DNA from: Fangia hongkongensis FSC776 = DSM 21703
GTDB taxonomy: Bacteria > Pseudomonadota > Gammaproteobacteria > Francisellales > Francisellaceae
Assembly: GCF_000379445.1 (NCBI RefSeq)
Contig: NZ_KB902249.1
Coordinates: forward strand, 1 to 44,693
DNA: 44,693 nucleotides
Direction: 5' to 3'
Within the stretch, counting starts at the first letter, position 1. Each line of letters starts with the position of its first letter. The translations under genes and the position numbers were made by a program. Positions 1 to 7,646 of this stretch are shown here, in pieces. The notes below the pieces were generated by a model. That model was not told the DNA's origin. It did not search any database and saw only the letters and a program-made list of their open reading frames with translations.

Positions 1-180
1 AGAAGGCTTGCTTTGACGACCTGAATGTTCACTAAAGCAGTTTGATAGATAATCATCCAGCTTCTCCCAATCAATAAAATCAGCTAATAAGCAAAGTTTA
101 TGAGAAAGATCAATTTGCTCTGATAATTCTGGTTTGAATAGGTCTTTGGTTTCTTTGAATTTTTGCTCTTTATTACGCAT
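1..180 (-). CDS. IS5/IS1182-type transposase, N-terminal 60 residues (runs off left edge)
   Basis: The reverse strand is open from the ATG at 180 to the window edge and encodes 60 residues. Seen: a short basic start, then LSHKLCLLADFIDWEKLDDY, then an acidic/Ser stretch with SGRQSKPS. This matches the N-terminal (InsH/DUF772-like) pattern of IS5- and IS1182-family DDE transposases, where a Leu-rich segment ending in an IDW motif precedes the GRP/xKP motif. The catalytic DDE part lies outside the window. It sits beside a KAP NTPase gene that it appears to interrupt. Exact IS family is uncertain. Confidence 0.7.
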   Translation of the reverse strand, partial: MRNKEQKFKETKDLFKPELSEQIDLSHKLCLLADFIDWEKLDDYLSNCFSEHSGRQSKPS

Positions 181-288
181 GAAATTGCAAGGTTTTGCAT
201 GGTTGATACCATAAATCTTGCAATTTAGCTTGCGAAATTTCAAGTGCTAACACACTACTTATATAGCTTTAAGGAATTTTTCAGGGGC
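1..288 (-). mobile_element. End of an insertion sequence inserted in a KAP NTPase gene
   Basis: Contains the transposase start and about 105 bases of leader. The outer boundary near 283-288 is inferred: the NTPase reading frame keeps family identity up to its Walker B motif and then turns into a short unrelated tail. The other IS end and the target duplication lie off the left edge, so the boundary is approximate. Confidence 0.5.
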
Positions 289-879
289 GACTAATTCATC
301 AATGAAGATAATTAACTTATTTTTCTTAGCCATACTCTCCAATATATCGCGTAACTCATCGATGTTTTTTTCAGACTCGACATGACTTTCAATGGCTGTA
401 GCTGCGTATTGAAAGAAAGCATCTTCACTTTTACTTATTACCTCTTTAAGGTCTTCATTTAATGTATTGAAATTCTGCTTAAGTAAATGGCTAACAACAG
501 CTTTTCCGCCAGTTTTTAAAAAGAATGCTGAAACTTCGGCGGCTTTAGTAAGCAATTTTTTATAGTTTTCTTTATGTGATTCGCTGCTTATCGCCTTTAA
601 TATTTCACTGATTACTGTAATCAAAGGCTGCTCTATATGATCATATTTGAACGCATCAATATAGATAGCATTTACCGTATTATCATTACTGGTATTTATA
701 AGATTGATAGTTTTATGACAAAACTCAGTTTTCCCTACACCCCAATCACCATTAATAATTAAAGGTGAAATATCAATATTACTATCAATCAAACTGTAAA
801 TATTATCAGCGATTGATTTTCTATTGAATTCATCTCTATCATCGAATGTATATTCATTTATTGGATTATCTATATTCAT
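259..879 (-). pseudogene. KAP-family P-loop NTPase, truncated by IS insertion
   Basis: The open frame has 206 residues. Seen: Walker A GDWGVGKT at residues 44-51, a helical middle part and Walker B KLIIFIDEL near 188-196. KAP proteins normally continue with an acidic/RC motif and several hundred residues that include the membrane insert. Here the frame leaves the family right after IDEL with a tail VAPEKFLKAI and stops, at the edge of an IS. KAP NTPases are membrane-associated STAND-like ATPases, sometimes involved in phage exclusion. The gene lies 6 bases after the ribbon-helix-helix gene at 886-1245, so the three may be one operon. Probably inactive unless the rest is expressed. Confidence 0.75.
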
Positions 880-885
880 AACAAC

Positions 886-1245
886 CTACATTACATCCTT
901 TTCACCATCAACAACGCGTGACTTTATTTGCTGAACACGTGTTTTTATAAACTCAATTTCTTCACTTGATGATTCAAATAAAGGCTTATTGTCTTTATAT
1001 AAAATCTTTAATACTGTCTCGAGTATCAATCTATTTTCATGCGTCATAACGGCAGCATTTTGATAGAACTCCTCCCAGTTTTCCTTATTATCTTCTTCTG
1101 GTTGTAGCTGTTTTTCCTTAACATAAATACCTATATCTAACAATTCTCTAACGCAATCAGGAAAGCTTTTATTAGTTTCATTTGCAATATTTTCAATCCG
1201 TTTTTTTAGATTTTCATCGACTCTTACATCAATTCTAACAGACAT
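886..1245 (-). CDS. Ribbon-helix-helix DNA-binding protein (paralogue 2)
   Basis: Small protein starting SVRIDVRVDENLKKRIENIA, the beta-strand plus helix pattern of Arc/CopG/ParG-type ribbon-helix-helix repressors, followed by a helical C-terminal part. I place the start at the ATG at 1245 because GAGG at 1255-1252 lies 6 bases upstream; the frame extends to a TTG at 1257. The C-terminal half (LILETVLKILY, then an EExEFIKTRVQQIKSRVVDGE segment) matches that of the upstream gene, so the two are tandem paralogues. The likely role is binding the repeats upstream of the pair, for autoregulation or segregation; the target is inferred. Confidence 0.7.
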   Translation of the reverse strand: MSVRIDVRVDENLKKRIENIANETNKSFPDCVRELLDIGIYVKEKQLQPEEDNKENWEEFYQNAAVMTHENRLILETVLKILYKDNKPLFESSSEEIEFIKTRVQQIKSRVVDGEKDVM

Positions 1246-1253
1246 ATTCATCC

Positions 1254-1589
1254 TCAAATATCATCATTATTACCATGGACTACACGATTTTTAACTTGTT
1301 GAATTCGTGTAGTGATATATTCTAATTCCTCATTTGCAGATTTAAATTTTGATTTACTTTCATCAAAAACGGCTTTTAAAATAGATTCCAAAATCAACTT
1401 AGATTCCAACGATTTAATCGCAGATATTTGCTCTAATTCATCCCAATTATCTTGAGAATCATCTGCGCTTAATCCCACTTGAATTAAGTCTCTGACATAC
1501 TGAGACAATTGAATATTTTTCTTTTTTGCTTTTTCTTCCAGTTCATCTTTTAAATAATCTGGAACCCGTATTGTTAATATTTTAGCCAT
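1254..1589 (-). CDS. Ribbon-helix-helix DNA-binding protein (paralogue 1)
   Basis: 111 residues. The N-terminus ILTIRVPDYLKDELEEKAKK fits a ribbon-helix-helix fold, followed by QLSQYVRDLIQVGL (helix 2). The C-terminus shares the LILESILKAVF and ITTRIQQVKNRVVHG pattern with the gene downstream, so this is a duplicated regulator. The start ATG at 1589 has GAGGG just upstream. The stop lies within the ribosome binding site of the next gene, which suggests translational coupling. The gene sits directly below a 400-base region rich in CATACAAT repeats and palindromes, the likely operator or centromere-like site of this protein or its dimers. Confidence 0.75.
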   Translation of the reverse strand: MAKILTIRVPDYLKDELEEKAKKKNIQLSQYVRDLIQVGLSADDSQDNWDELEQISAIKSLESKLILESILKAVFDESKSKFKSANEELEYITTRIQQVKNRVVHGNNDDI

Positions 1590-1627
1590 TTCACCCTCGT
1601 TTTATCCTTGATTTAATTATTCACCAA

Positions 1628-2022
1628 CGTATGACGATTGTATTTTAATGTAAGTCTTTAGTCATACAATAAATTGCAAACGGATAAATTCCACTTGATT
1701 TGCTTCATATTCTATCAAATATGATCATACAATTGTATGCTATCAAAAGCTAAACTCATAAATTCAGTGTATTTTTTTGTATGTCGCGACATACACTCGT
1801 CACACGTCAATGCAACACTGCATATATATGGCATACAATTTACGTTTTTAAAGCTTTTATCCGCTTAAAATCTATATCATACAATTAGCATACGCTTATT
1901 TTAACCGCCATACAATCATATTATATGAATACTTATAAAATCAATCATATTTATTTATTCATATGGATTTATGACGAATGTCATACTAAAATATTTATAA
2001 ATATCATACATTCGTCATAAAT
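1628..2022. repeat. CATACAAT repeat cluster with palindromes (operator or centromere-like region)
   Basis: CATACAAT occurs exactly at 1663, 1726, 1832, 1878 and 1909, with a reverse copy at 1732-1739. The copy at 1726-1739 is a perfect palindrome CATACAATTGTATG. A second perfect palindrome, TGTATGTCGCGACATACA, lies at 1778-1795. Related ATGACGAWTG sequences lie at 1631 and 1971. Spacing is irregular (about 30-110 bases), so this is not a classic iteron array. It lies directly upstream of two ribbon-helix-helix genes. Binding by them is inference. Confidence 0.65.
1967..2022. repeat. 14-bp perfect inverted repeat with inner palindrome
   Basis: The arms ATTTATGACGAATG (1967-1980) and CATTCGTCATAAAT (2009-2022) are exact reverse complements, separated by 28 bases that contain the palindrome ATATTTATAAATAT (1991-2004). 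There is no T-run and no gene end nearby, so a protein-binding site is more likely than a terminator. Confidence 0.6.
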
Positions 2023-2454
2023 GATTATTTTACATATGATGCGGATATTTTTCCGAAAATACAACGCCATTTGGCGGTATATTGGAAAACAAAACAACTC
2101 ATTTTCTCAAAAAAACGTATCGCTCGCAAACCCTTTAAAATAAAGGCTTTCACGACTTGGATTATGCCCCTGCTAACAGCGTAGGGTGTGCTACTATATT
2201 ATATGACGGATTTTATCACTTGCGTATACGGTGAAAATTATTGGTTAAATTTTTAAAAATGAGAGAAAAACTAAAAGCCACTTCAATTTATGGCGACTGA
2301 ATAAATTTATTTTGCCAATCTAAAATCTAAGCAACTTCTTTATATTTATTTTTTGCATTAACATTTAAGAGATACTAAAAACTTCTACGCAACCTTTAAC
2401 GGCTTCCCATATAATCATCATCCTTTAAATGTGAAAGCCAAATTTCAATATATT
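2023..2454. other. Non-coding stretch
   Basis: No convincing gene. Seen: a small inverted repeat CGCCA-TT-TGGCG at about 2065-2076 and a GTATAC core near 2224. With 1590-2022 this makes an 865-base gene-free segment between two plasmid-type operons. A replication or partition site is possible but not shown. Confidence 0.35.
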
Positions 2455-2751
2455 TTACTCGAAAATAATGCGTGGGCTTTTTCCAAGAAAACGACCAACT
2501 TTTATTAATGTTTCCAGTGTGAATCCAGATTCACCTTTTAAAATTCTTTGGGTTTGCGATGTGCTTGTTTCTAACCCTTTTTTAACGTCATTAAAAGTTA
2601 AGTGATTACTTTCGATATAATTATTTAGCTCATTAGCAATTGACTGTTTCAATATCAAATATGCATCAATGCGTTTGTCTGCTTCTTTATTTATGCTATT
2701 TATTTGCTTTTCTGTTAGTCTCTCTTGCATTATTTGGTCTATGCTTCTCAT
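2455..2751 (-). CDS. HigA-type XRE antitoxin
   Basis: 98 residues with a C-terminal HTH: LTFNDVKKGLETSTSQTQRILKGESGFTLETLIKVGRFLGKSP has the helix-turn-helix spacing of XRE/HigA antitoxins, preceded by a helical N-terminal segment. The ATG at 2751 overlaps the toxin stop (ATGA), so the toxin comes first, as in higBA operons. Antitoxins of this class neutralise the RNase and repress the operon; a palindrome at 3121-3139 is the likely operator. Confidence 0.8.
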   Translation of the reverse strand: MRSIDQIMQERLTEKQINSINKEADKRIDAYLILKQSIANELNNYIESNHLTFNDVKKGLETSTSQTQRILKGESGFTLETLIKVGRFLGKSPRIIFE

Positions 2752-3074
2752 AAGTTCACCTCGCCTTTTTTAATCTTTCTAGCCTGCTTGTCTGCTTTCT
2801 TAATATCTTGCTTTTGCGTTCCTTTATTACCACCCAGCAAACCAACATATATTTTATTATAGTGATGCATATAATAAAGGCGATTGCCAAAGCGTCTACA
2901 ACGCAACTCTTTTATTTTTTCTTTTGTTCCTGACAATGACTTTGTAAATGGCTGCTGTAATTCATAACCTAGCTTTCTAAGCATACGAATCAAAATAAGC
3001 ATTTCATTTTGTTGATCTAATGGCAAACTAAAAAGCCAATCCTCAGCGTCTTTAAGTAAAACTAATTCGTACAC
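2748..3074 (-). CDS. HigB/Gp49-like toxin (RelE superfamily mRNA interferase)
   Basis: 108 residues. The pattern IKELRCRRFGNRLYYMHHYNKIYVGLLGGNKGTQKQDIKKADKQA is typical of phage Gp49/HigB-like toxins: a basic core, a YY/FY strand and a final K-x-x-Q-x-I-x-x-A helix. These cleave ribosome-bound mRNA. The start is a GTG at 3074 with AAGGT about 10 bases upstream. The stop overlaps the antitoxin start by 4 bases. The pair is probably transcribed from TTGACA (3134-3129) and TAAAAT (3110-3105) on the minus strand. Confidence 0.8.
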   Translation of the reverse strand: MYELVLLKDAEDWLFSLPLDQQNEMLILIRMLRKLGYELQQPFTKSLSGTKEKIKELRCRRFGNRLYYMHHYNKIYVGLLGGNKGTQKQDIKKADKQARKIKKGEVNL

Positions 3075-3104
3075 GTTAAATTTACCTTGTGATCATATTT
3101 CTAT

Positions 3105-3155
3105 ATTTTACCCTAAAATGGGTATATTGTCAATATGCCAATATTTTTATATATT
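3105..3155. promoter_or_regulatory. Overlapping divergent promoters with palindromic operator
   Basis: Plus strand: TTGTCA (3127-3132), 17-base spacer, TATATT (3150-3155) for the gene at 3192. Minus strand: TTGACA (3134-3129), 18-base spacer, TAAAAT (3110-3105) for the toxin-antitoxin operon. The two -35 boxes overlap inside a 9+1+9 inverted repeat GGTATATTG-T-CAATATGCC (3121-3139, one mismatch). A repressor bound there, such as the XRE antitoxin, would block both directions. Confidence 0.6.
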
Positions 3156-3191
3156 ATTTAGCGTAATATTTTTAACAAAGGATAAGAAAAT

Positions 3192-3413
3192 ATGCCAGTT
3201 ATTGAAAAACCAAAATTACCAACTTATACCACACTACCCAAGAAAGTTAAAATCTCAGAAGAAACCTATTTAAAAACCCTAGAGTACTTAGATTGGAATG
3301 AGTCACTAGAAGGTGAAAAAGATATTGATTTTTTAATTGATCAAGCCTTGCAACTTGTTTTCGATAGTGATCGAGAATTTAAAAAGTTTAGAAAAGATAA
3401 TATTAAAAAATAG
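3192..3413 (+). CDS. Small unknown protein divergent from toxin-antitoxin pair
   Basis: 73 residues, highly charged, no signal peptide or membrane segment. AAAGGA lies about 8 bases before the ATG and a good promoter at 3127-3155 drives it. Seen: a Pro/Thr/Lys-rich start followed by predicted helices (SEETYLKTLEYLDWNES, then DIDFLIDQALQLVF) and a Lys-rich end. The shape, with a helix naming 'fLIdqALqlvf', is compatible with a small RHH-like or antitoxin-like DNA binder, but I do not recognise the family. Confidence 0.6.
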   Translation: MPVIEKPKLPTYTTLPKKVKISEETYLKTLEYLDWNESLEGEKDIDFLIDQALQLVFDSDREFKKFRKDNIKK

Positions 3414-3487
3414 TCTTTCCTCTTGTCTGAATTGTTTTCATTAATCAAGTTTATCTACCATGTAAATAGAATAAAAATATATGAAAC

Positions 3488-3586
3488 ACATAAATGTATT
3501 GTGTAATTTCACTGTTTTGTTATAATAGTTTTGTGGAAGCAGATTTGCTTTTACTTAATACAAAATGACCTAAACGGAGAAATTAA
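3488..3586 (+). promoter_or_regulatory. Promoter-leader module A (J-domain gene)
   Basis: In order: the 15-base ACATAAATGTATTGT (3488-3502), -35 TTGTGT (3499-3504), 16-base spacer, -10 TATAAT (3521-3526), small stem AAGCA/TGCTT (3537-3550), then TGACCTAAACGGAGA (3566-3580) with the ribosome binding site. The same order and spacing recurs before the methyltransferase gene. Confidence 0.6.
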
Positions 3587-3588
3587 AA

Positions 3589-4086
3589 ATGAATAAATTT
3601 GAAGCTGCTAATATTTTGGGATTAGTTGGAACAGTTAGTCAGGAAGACATCAAAAAAGCCTATCGGAAAAAAGCCGCTGAATTTCATCCTGACCGCAATC
3701 CAAATGGCACTGAAATGATGCAGATAATTAATGCTGCTTATGATCTTTTGCAAGATGTTGAATCCCTTGAAGTTTTTGAAGATAAAGTTACCGCAGATTA
3801 TCCAAATGAATTAAGTAAAGCATTAAATGCCATTACTCAATTACATGGTATTGATATTGTCATCTGCGGTCTATGGGTATGGGTAAGTGGAAATACAAAA
3901 GAACACAAAGAAACACTAAAGGAAAATGGGTTTAAATGGTCAAAAAACAAAGCACAGTGGTATTACCGCCCTGCTAAAGCTAAAAGCTATAGAAAAAGCA
4001 AAGAGTGGAATATGGATGATATAAAAAACCATTACGGCTCAACTGTTGTGAAAACAAATCATTATGAGCACCTAATAGAAAAATAA
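3589..4086 (+). CDS. J-domain protein
   Basis: 165 residues. Residues 3-55 form a J domain: NILGL, the basic helix II IKKAYRKKAAEFHPD with the HPD motif at 33-35, and a third helix IINAAYDLLQD. There is no Gly/Phe or zinc-finger region, so it is not DnaJ itself. The C-terminal part (about 75-165) has a WVWVSGNTKEHKETLKENGFKWS segment, a Trp-rich motif common in plasmid J-proteins. J domains stimulate Hsp70 ATPase; on plasmids they may help replication complexes, which is inference. It has its own promoter-leader module. Confidence 0.8.
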   Translation: MNKFEAANILGLVGTVSQEDIKKAYRKKAAEFHPDRNPNGTEMMQIINAAYDLLQDVESLEVFEDKVTADYPNELSKALNAITQLHGIDIVICGLWVWVSGNTKEHKETLKENGFKWSKNKAQWYYRPAKAKSYRKSKEWNMDDIKNHYGSTVVKTNHYEHLIEK

Positions 4087-4109
4087 GCTAGCTTTAATTA
4101 AAATAAAAT

Positions 4110-4210
4110 ACATAAATGTATTGTTATTATTTTGTAGCATGATATGATTATTTTTGTAAGCGGTATTGCTTACATTGTTTAATCAATTGACCTTTACGGG
4201 AGTAAGATAA
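4110..4210 (+). promoter_or_regulatory. Promoter-leader module B (methyltransferase gene)
   Basis: ACATAAATGTATTGT (4110-4124) is identical to 3488-3502. It is followed by -35 TTGTTA (4121-4126), 16-base spacer, -10 TATGAT (4143-4148), stem GTAAGC/GCTTAC (4156-4173) and TGACCTTTACGGGAG (from 4188). The 15-mer ends 89 bases before its ATG, against 87 in module A, so the two genes are probably co-regulated. Confidence 0.6.
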
Positions 4211-4212
4211 AA

Positions 4213-5367
4213 ATGAGATTTCAAAAAAACTTAGCCATTCTGAAATTACTTAAAAGCGGAATTGATCTAAAAGATTATTCAGGGTTTGGCGGTCTCCATA
4301 AAATAATGAGCAAAGAAGAGCATGACGCTTTAAAAAATGTGTTAGGTGATGCTGTATACAAGCAAATAATGGCAAGCTCAAAAACAGCCTATTATACCCC
4401 TACTAAAATGATTGAATCAATTTATGCTGGTTTAACAAAACTCGGCTTCACTGGTGGAAAAATTTTAGAGCCTGCTTGCGGTCATGGTGCATTTATTTTT
4501 AATTGCCCTGACAGCATAAAAGAAAAAAGTGTATTTCATGCTATCGAATTAGATCGAATCAGCGCACGCCTAACTCGCTTAATTTGCCCATATGCTAAAG
4601 TGGCTAATTTAAGTTTTGAAAATACAAAATTTAATGATAGCAGTTTTGATGTTGTTCTCGGCAACCCACCCTATTCATCACAAAAAATCACTTGCCAAGA
4701 TACGGAATTAGATCAGTTAGTTATTCATCATTATTTTGTTGCTAAATCAATTAAATTACTTAAAGATAATGGTATTTTAGCCTTTGTGGTGCCAAGTTAT
4801 TGCCTCGATAATATAAAAGGTCATGCACGTAATATTATGGCTAAGTATGGCTCCCTAATTGCAGCCTTTAGATTGCCTGAAAATATGTTTGATAATGCCA
4901 AAGTTACCGTTGATATTATTTTTTTTAGTAAAAGTCATAATTATTACTGCAATTACTTAGATGTAAGATACATTAATATCAACAACCATCAACTAGCAAT
5001 TAATCAATACTTCATTGATTACCCTGAACACGTAATTGGCAATCTTGAAACGTGCAATATGTATAACGAGCGCATAGGTCTAACTGTAAGAAATCATCAG
5101 CCAAAAGACATTATCTATCAAACGCTAGATAAATTAATGCAGAAGCTACCAACAGTTATTAATAACGCTATAGAAAAGCCAGTACATAATGACATAGAAA
5201 ATGCAAAGATTAAAATAGCTCAATCTATTAATGTGCTCAATTCAGCATCGAGTGAGCTTGAAACTAAGTTAAATCATTTAAGTATTGAACGCTTAAAAAT
5301 ACTAGAGCAAGAACTATTAACGATTGAACAACGAAAACACACCATTCTTGAAATGATAAACAGTTAA
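4213..5367 (+). CDS. N6-adenine DNA methyltransferase
   Basis: 384 residues. Seen: DYSGFGGLHKIM at 21-32, a motif found at the start of plasmid and phage N12-class methylases; SAM-binding motif I EPACGHG at 86-92; catalytic motif IV NPPY at 151-154. After about residue 260 the sequence becomes helical and probably coiled-coil (SINVLNSASSELETKLNHL). Related proteins are often fused to large helicases (DarB-like); here the enzyme stands alone. No restriction endonuclease lies nearby, so it may be an orphan or anti-restriction methylase, which is inference. Confidence 0.8.
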   Translation: MRFQKNLAILKLLKSGIDLKDYSGFGGLHKIMSKEEHDALKNVLGDAVYKQIMASSKTAYYTPTKMIESIYAGLTKLGFTGGKILEPACGHGAFIFNCPDSIKEKSVFHAIELDRISARLTRLICPYAKVANLSFENTKFNDSSFDVVLGNPPYSSQKITCQDTELDQLVIHHYFVAKSIKLLKDNGILAFVVPSYCLDNIKGHARNIMAKYGSLIAAFRLPENMFDNAKVTVDIIFFSKSHNYYCNYLDVRYININNHQLAINQYFIDYPEHVIGNLETCNMYNERIGLTVRNHQPKDIIYQTLDKLMQKLPTVINNAIEKPVHNDIENAKIKIAQSINVLNSASSELETKLNHLSIERLKILEQELLTIEQRKHTILEMINS

Positions 5368-5374
5368 GTTAAAC

Positions 5375-5393
5375 AGCCCCTTGTGGGGGCTTT
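5375..5393 (+). terminator. Weak hairpin terminator or attenuator
   Basis: AGCCCC-TTGTG-GGGGCTTT: a six-pair GC stem right after the methyltransferase stop, followed by only three Ts. The Shine-Dalgarno AAGGA (5394-5398) of the next gene follows at once, so it may reduce rather than end transcription. Confidence 0.5.
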
Positions 5394-5404
5394 AAGGATA
5401 CAAA

Positions 5405-6295
5405 ATGACAACGCTAAACTTCAAAAAGTTAGGTGATCACCAACCTCAAAACGATCGCGCCCGCTCAGTGCTGCGTCTACATGACGGTAAGCAAGAGCGT
5501 ATTGGGACGTTATACCTCAACTCCAATGAGTTTGATAAAAATGATAGTATCTTTGAAAAACTCTCCCCAGATGAAATCAAAGAGGTGAAAAGCTTTATCA
5601 CTAACTACAATAATCAAAGAAGATTAATGGCACATTTCAACAACAAATCACTTAACACATACAGCTACCACATTAATGATGATTTATTGGTACTTTATAA
5701 CGCCATAGAAGCTGCTACAGAGCAAAATAAATCTTTGGCGCTACTAATCCAGCAATCTATTGAACATGCGATTGACAAAGCTGCGCAAAGTGATGACAAA
5801 GTGAAATCTCTTTGCCAACAATATGGATACAACTATCAAGTGCAAAAAACAGTATTTAAACCGATATTTGAGGACAGAAAAAAAGTCATAGAGATTTTCC
5901 TATCCCTTGATGAGGATAAAGAGCGTTTAATGCAAAACTTAAATGATTATCTATTGGACTGTTTTAATACGAAAAAGCAGTTTACTATCGATCAGGTATA
6001 TAACATGATTAACCCTGAATTGGATTTTTTTCCCAAGGCTTACTTTATGGCAGCAGTGATTGATGTCATTCATAGCTATGGTGTTAATCCAACGACAAGT
6101 TGCGATATTCAGACAGTATTTCATTACTGGTACCAGGTGCGATTACTTCACTTAACTGAGCCTAAAGCAACTAAGCTTTTTACTAAAGTATTTGAGTTAG
6201 ATGAAGACTGCATAAATCTTTTGCAGGACTCACTAAGAGAGCTGCTTACACGTGACATTTCTAAGCAATATGTCGGCTTGGAAAAACTCAAATAA
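5405..6295 (+). CDS. Unknown protein, 296 residues
   Basis: No family recognised. Seen: hydrophilic, no signal peptide or membrane segment; an N-terminal region with basic and polar residues (RARSVLRLHDGKQERIGTLYL may form beta strands), then mostly helical to the end. It starts at ATG 5405 with AAGGA 6 bases upstream, only 37 bases after the methyltransferase, so it is likely in the same operon through the hairpin. The first 35 residues (LxLHDGxxxRIGTLYLN) resemble a small strand-rich domain seen in plasmid-encoded unknown proteins; function unassigned. Confidence 0.65.
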   Translation: MTTLNFKKLGDHQPQNDRARSVLRLHDGKQERIGTLYLNSNEFDKNDSIFEKLSPDEIKEVKSFITNYNNQRRLMAHFNNKSLNTYSYHINDDLLVLYNAIEAATEQNKSLALLIQQSIEHAIDKAAQSDDKVKSLCQQYGYNYQVQKTVFKPIFEDRKKVIEIFLSLDEDKERLMQNLNDYLLDCFNTKKQFTIDQVYNMINPELDFFPKAYFMAAVIDVIHSYGVNPTTSCDIQTVFHYWYQVRLLHLTEPKATKLFTKVFELDEDCINLLQDSLRELLTRDISKQYVGLEKLK

Positions 6296-6366
6296 ATATA
6301 TGCTTAATAAATTGTTAAAATGCTACAATAAAGCGTTTGATAAATGCTGAAACATGGAGTTCTATA

Positions 6367-6882
6367 ATGGAAAGCAATCAATTAACGATTTATGAGAGAA
6401 TCATTGATTTGATCAATGAAAAATCTGGTCGTCAACGTAAGGAAATGGAATTTTATCAGCATTTTTCGTACACACTAATTGAAGAACTAAACAAATATAT
6501 GGGCAAAAAAAATGTTGTTGCACTATGTCCTGAAACTGGCGGTTTCACTTTTGACAAAGAATATCGCTCAGGCGAGCTAAATATTGATTTATGCAAGCAT
6601 GAATGCCTAATACCTTTAATGTTTAATTTTGAAAATTTGATTTTAAGACGTCGATATATTTTGAAAATCAGTCTTGAAAAACACCTATCGTTCTATCCTG
6701 AATATGATCAAAGTGGTGATATTTCAGTAGACGATATTGAAAAACCAAATTATGTTCAAACATGTGAACATATTTCCAAGGATATTATTAATTATTTTAC
6801 AACCTACCCCGAGCAAGTAATTATAGAGGATGATGATCTATTATATAATTCGACAACAATAGGACTTATACAAAGTCATTAA
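6367..6882 (+). CDS. Unknown protein, 171 residues
   Basis: No family recognised. I choose the ATG at 6367 because GGAG (6355-6358) lies 8 bases before it; the frame extends to a TTG at 6337. The protein is soluble and acidic (DISVDDIEKP, EDDDLLYN) with no membrane segment. It follows the 296-residue gene in the same direction and is followed by another unknown gene after 21 bases, which suggests an operon from about 5405 to 7632. Confidence 0.6.
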   Translation: MESNQLTIYERIIDLINEKSGRQRKEMEFYQHFSYTLIEELNKYMGKKNVVALCPETGGFTFDKEYRSGELNIDLCKHECLIPLMFNFENLILRRRYILKISLEKHLSFYPEYDQSGDISVDDIEKPNYVQTCEHISKDIINYFTTYPEQVIIEDDDLLYNSTTIGLIQSH

Positions 6883-6903
6883 TAATTTACGCAAGGAATA
6901 ATT

Positions 6904-7632
6904 TTGAACTTTTTAGATAATTACAATTTACAAGCAATAGATGAATTCAAATTACATGACCTTGAATATGCAGTTAAAGAATCACTAATCAGATTTTCTG
7001 ATTACAGCCTTGAAATGGCTATCAAAGCGCATAAGGTTTTCTGTCCATCTCATATGATTGGCTTTATGACTAGCTATATCACCTTTGTAATGATCGAATG
7101 GCTGGGTGAGAATGACGCTAGATCACATAAACATGATATTATTAAAGCAATCAAAAAAGAGGCATGCCACGTTAATAAGCTCTGTAACCAGTATAAGCCA
7201 CATCAAGATGATATTAAGCGACCTGAACGCATAAATATCTTTAGAACGATGTCAAAGTCAGCATCAATGGTTAATCAAACCATACAAATCCAAAAATCCA
7301 TTTGCGATAATGCCATTGAAAGCGGTAGAAGCTTAAAGCTTAGCGGTCAATATTCACCCAAAGGCTCTGAGAACCTATTTACTTTTTTTGAAACTATAAC
7401 GATGGCACGCAATGAATCAAGTAAGTTAAAGCGTGAAGTTGCAGAATTGATTTTTTCTGATGATGATAGGGTAAATGGGTTATTAACTAAGCAACTAGCC
7501 AGACAAATAGCTTGGCTTGCTGGTTTCTTTGCTGATTTAGACAAAGATGAAAAAGTAAGCGACATAATGGATTGTATTTCTGGCGTTTTAGAAACATTAG
7601 ACTTCAACCAACAACTTTTACTAATAGAGTAA
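6904..7632 (+). CDS. Unknown protein, 242 residues
   Basis: No family recognised. The start is a TTG at 6904 with AAGGA (6893-6897) 6 bases upstream; no better ATG lies near. The protein is helical and soluble, with a hydrophobic MIGFMTSYITFVMIEWLG stretch at about 49-66 that is more likely a buried helix than a membrane span. The C-terminal half (SSKLKREVAELIFSDDDRV, ARQIAWLAGFFADLD) is helical too. It is in an apparent operon with the two unknown genes before it. Confidence 0.6.
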   Translation: MNFLDNYNLQAIDEFKLHDLEYAVKESLIRFSDYSLEMAIKAHKVFCPSHMIGFMTSYITFVMIEWLGENDARSHKHDIIKAIKKEACHVNKLCNQYKPHQDDIKRPERINIFRTMSKSASMVNQTIQIQKSICDNAIESGRSLKLSGQYSPKGSENLFTFFETITMARNESSKLKREVAELIFSDDDRVNGLLTKQLARQIAWLAGFFADLDKDEKVSDIMDCISGVLETLDFNQQLLLIE

Positions 7633-7646
7633 AACTTCGCAAAATC

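Noticed and set aside
6337-6366. TTG start for the 171-residue protein
   Set aside because: GGAG lies before the ATG at 6367; the TTG has no such site.
7347-7607. Minus-strand frame under the 242-residue gene
   Set aside because: Shadow of the real gene on the plus strand; Ser-rich, and lacks a ribosome binding site.
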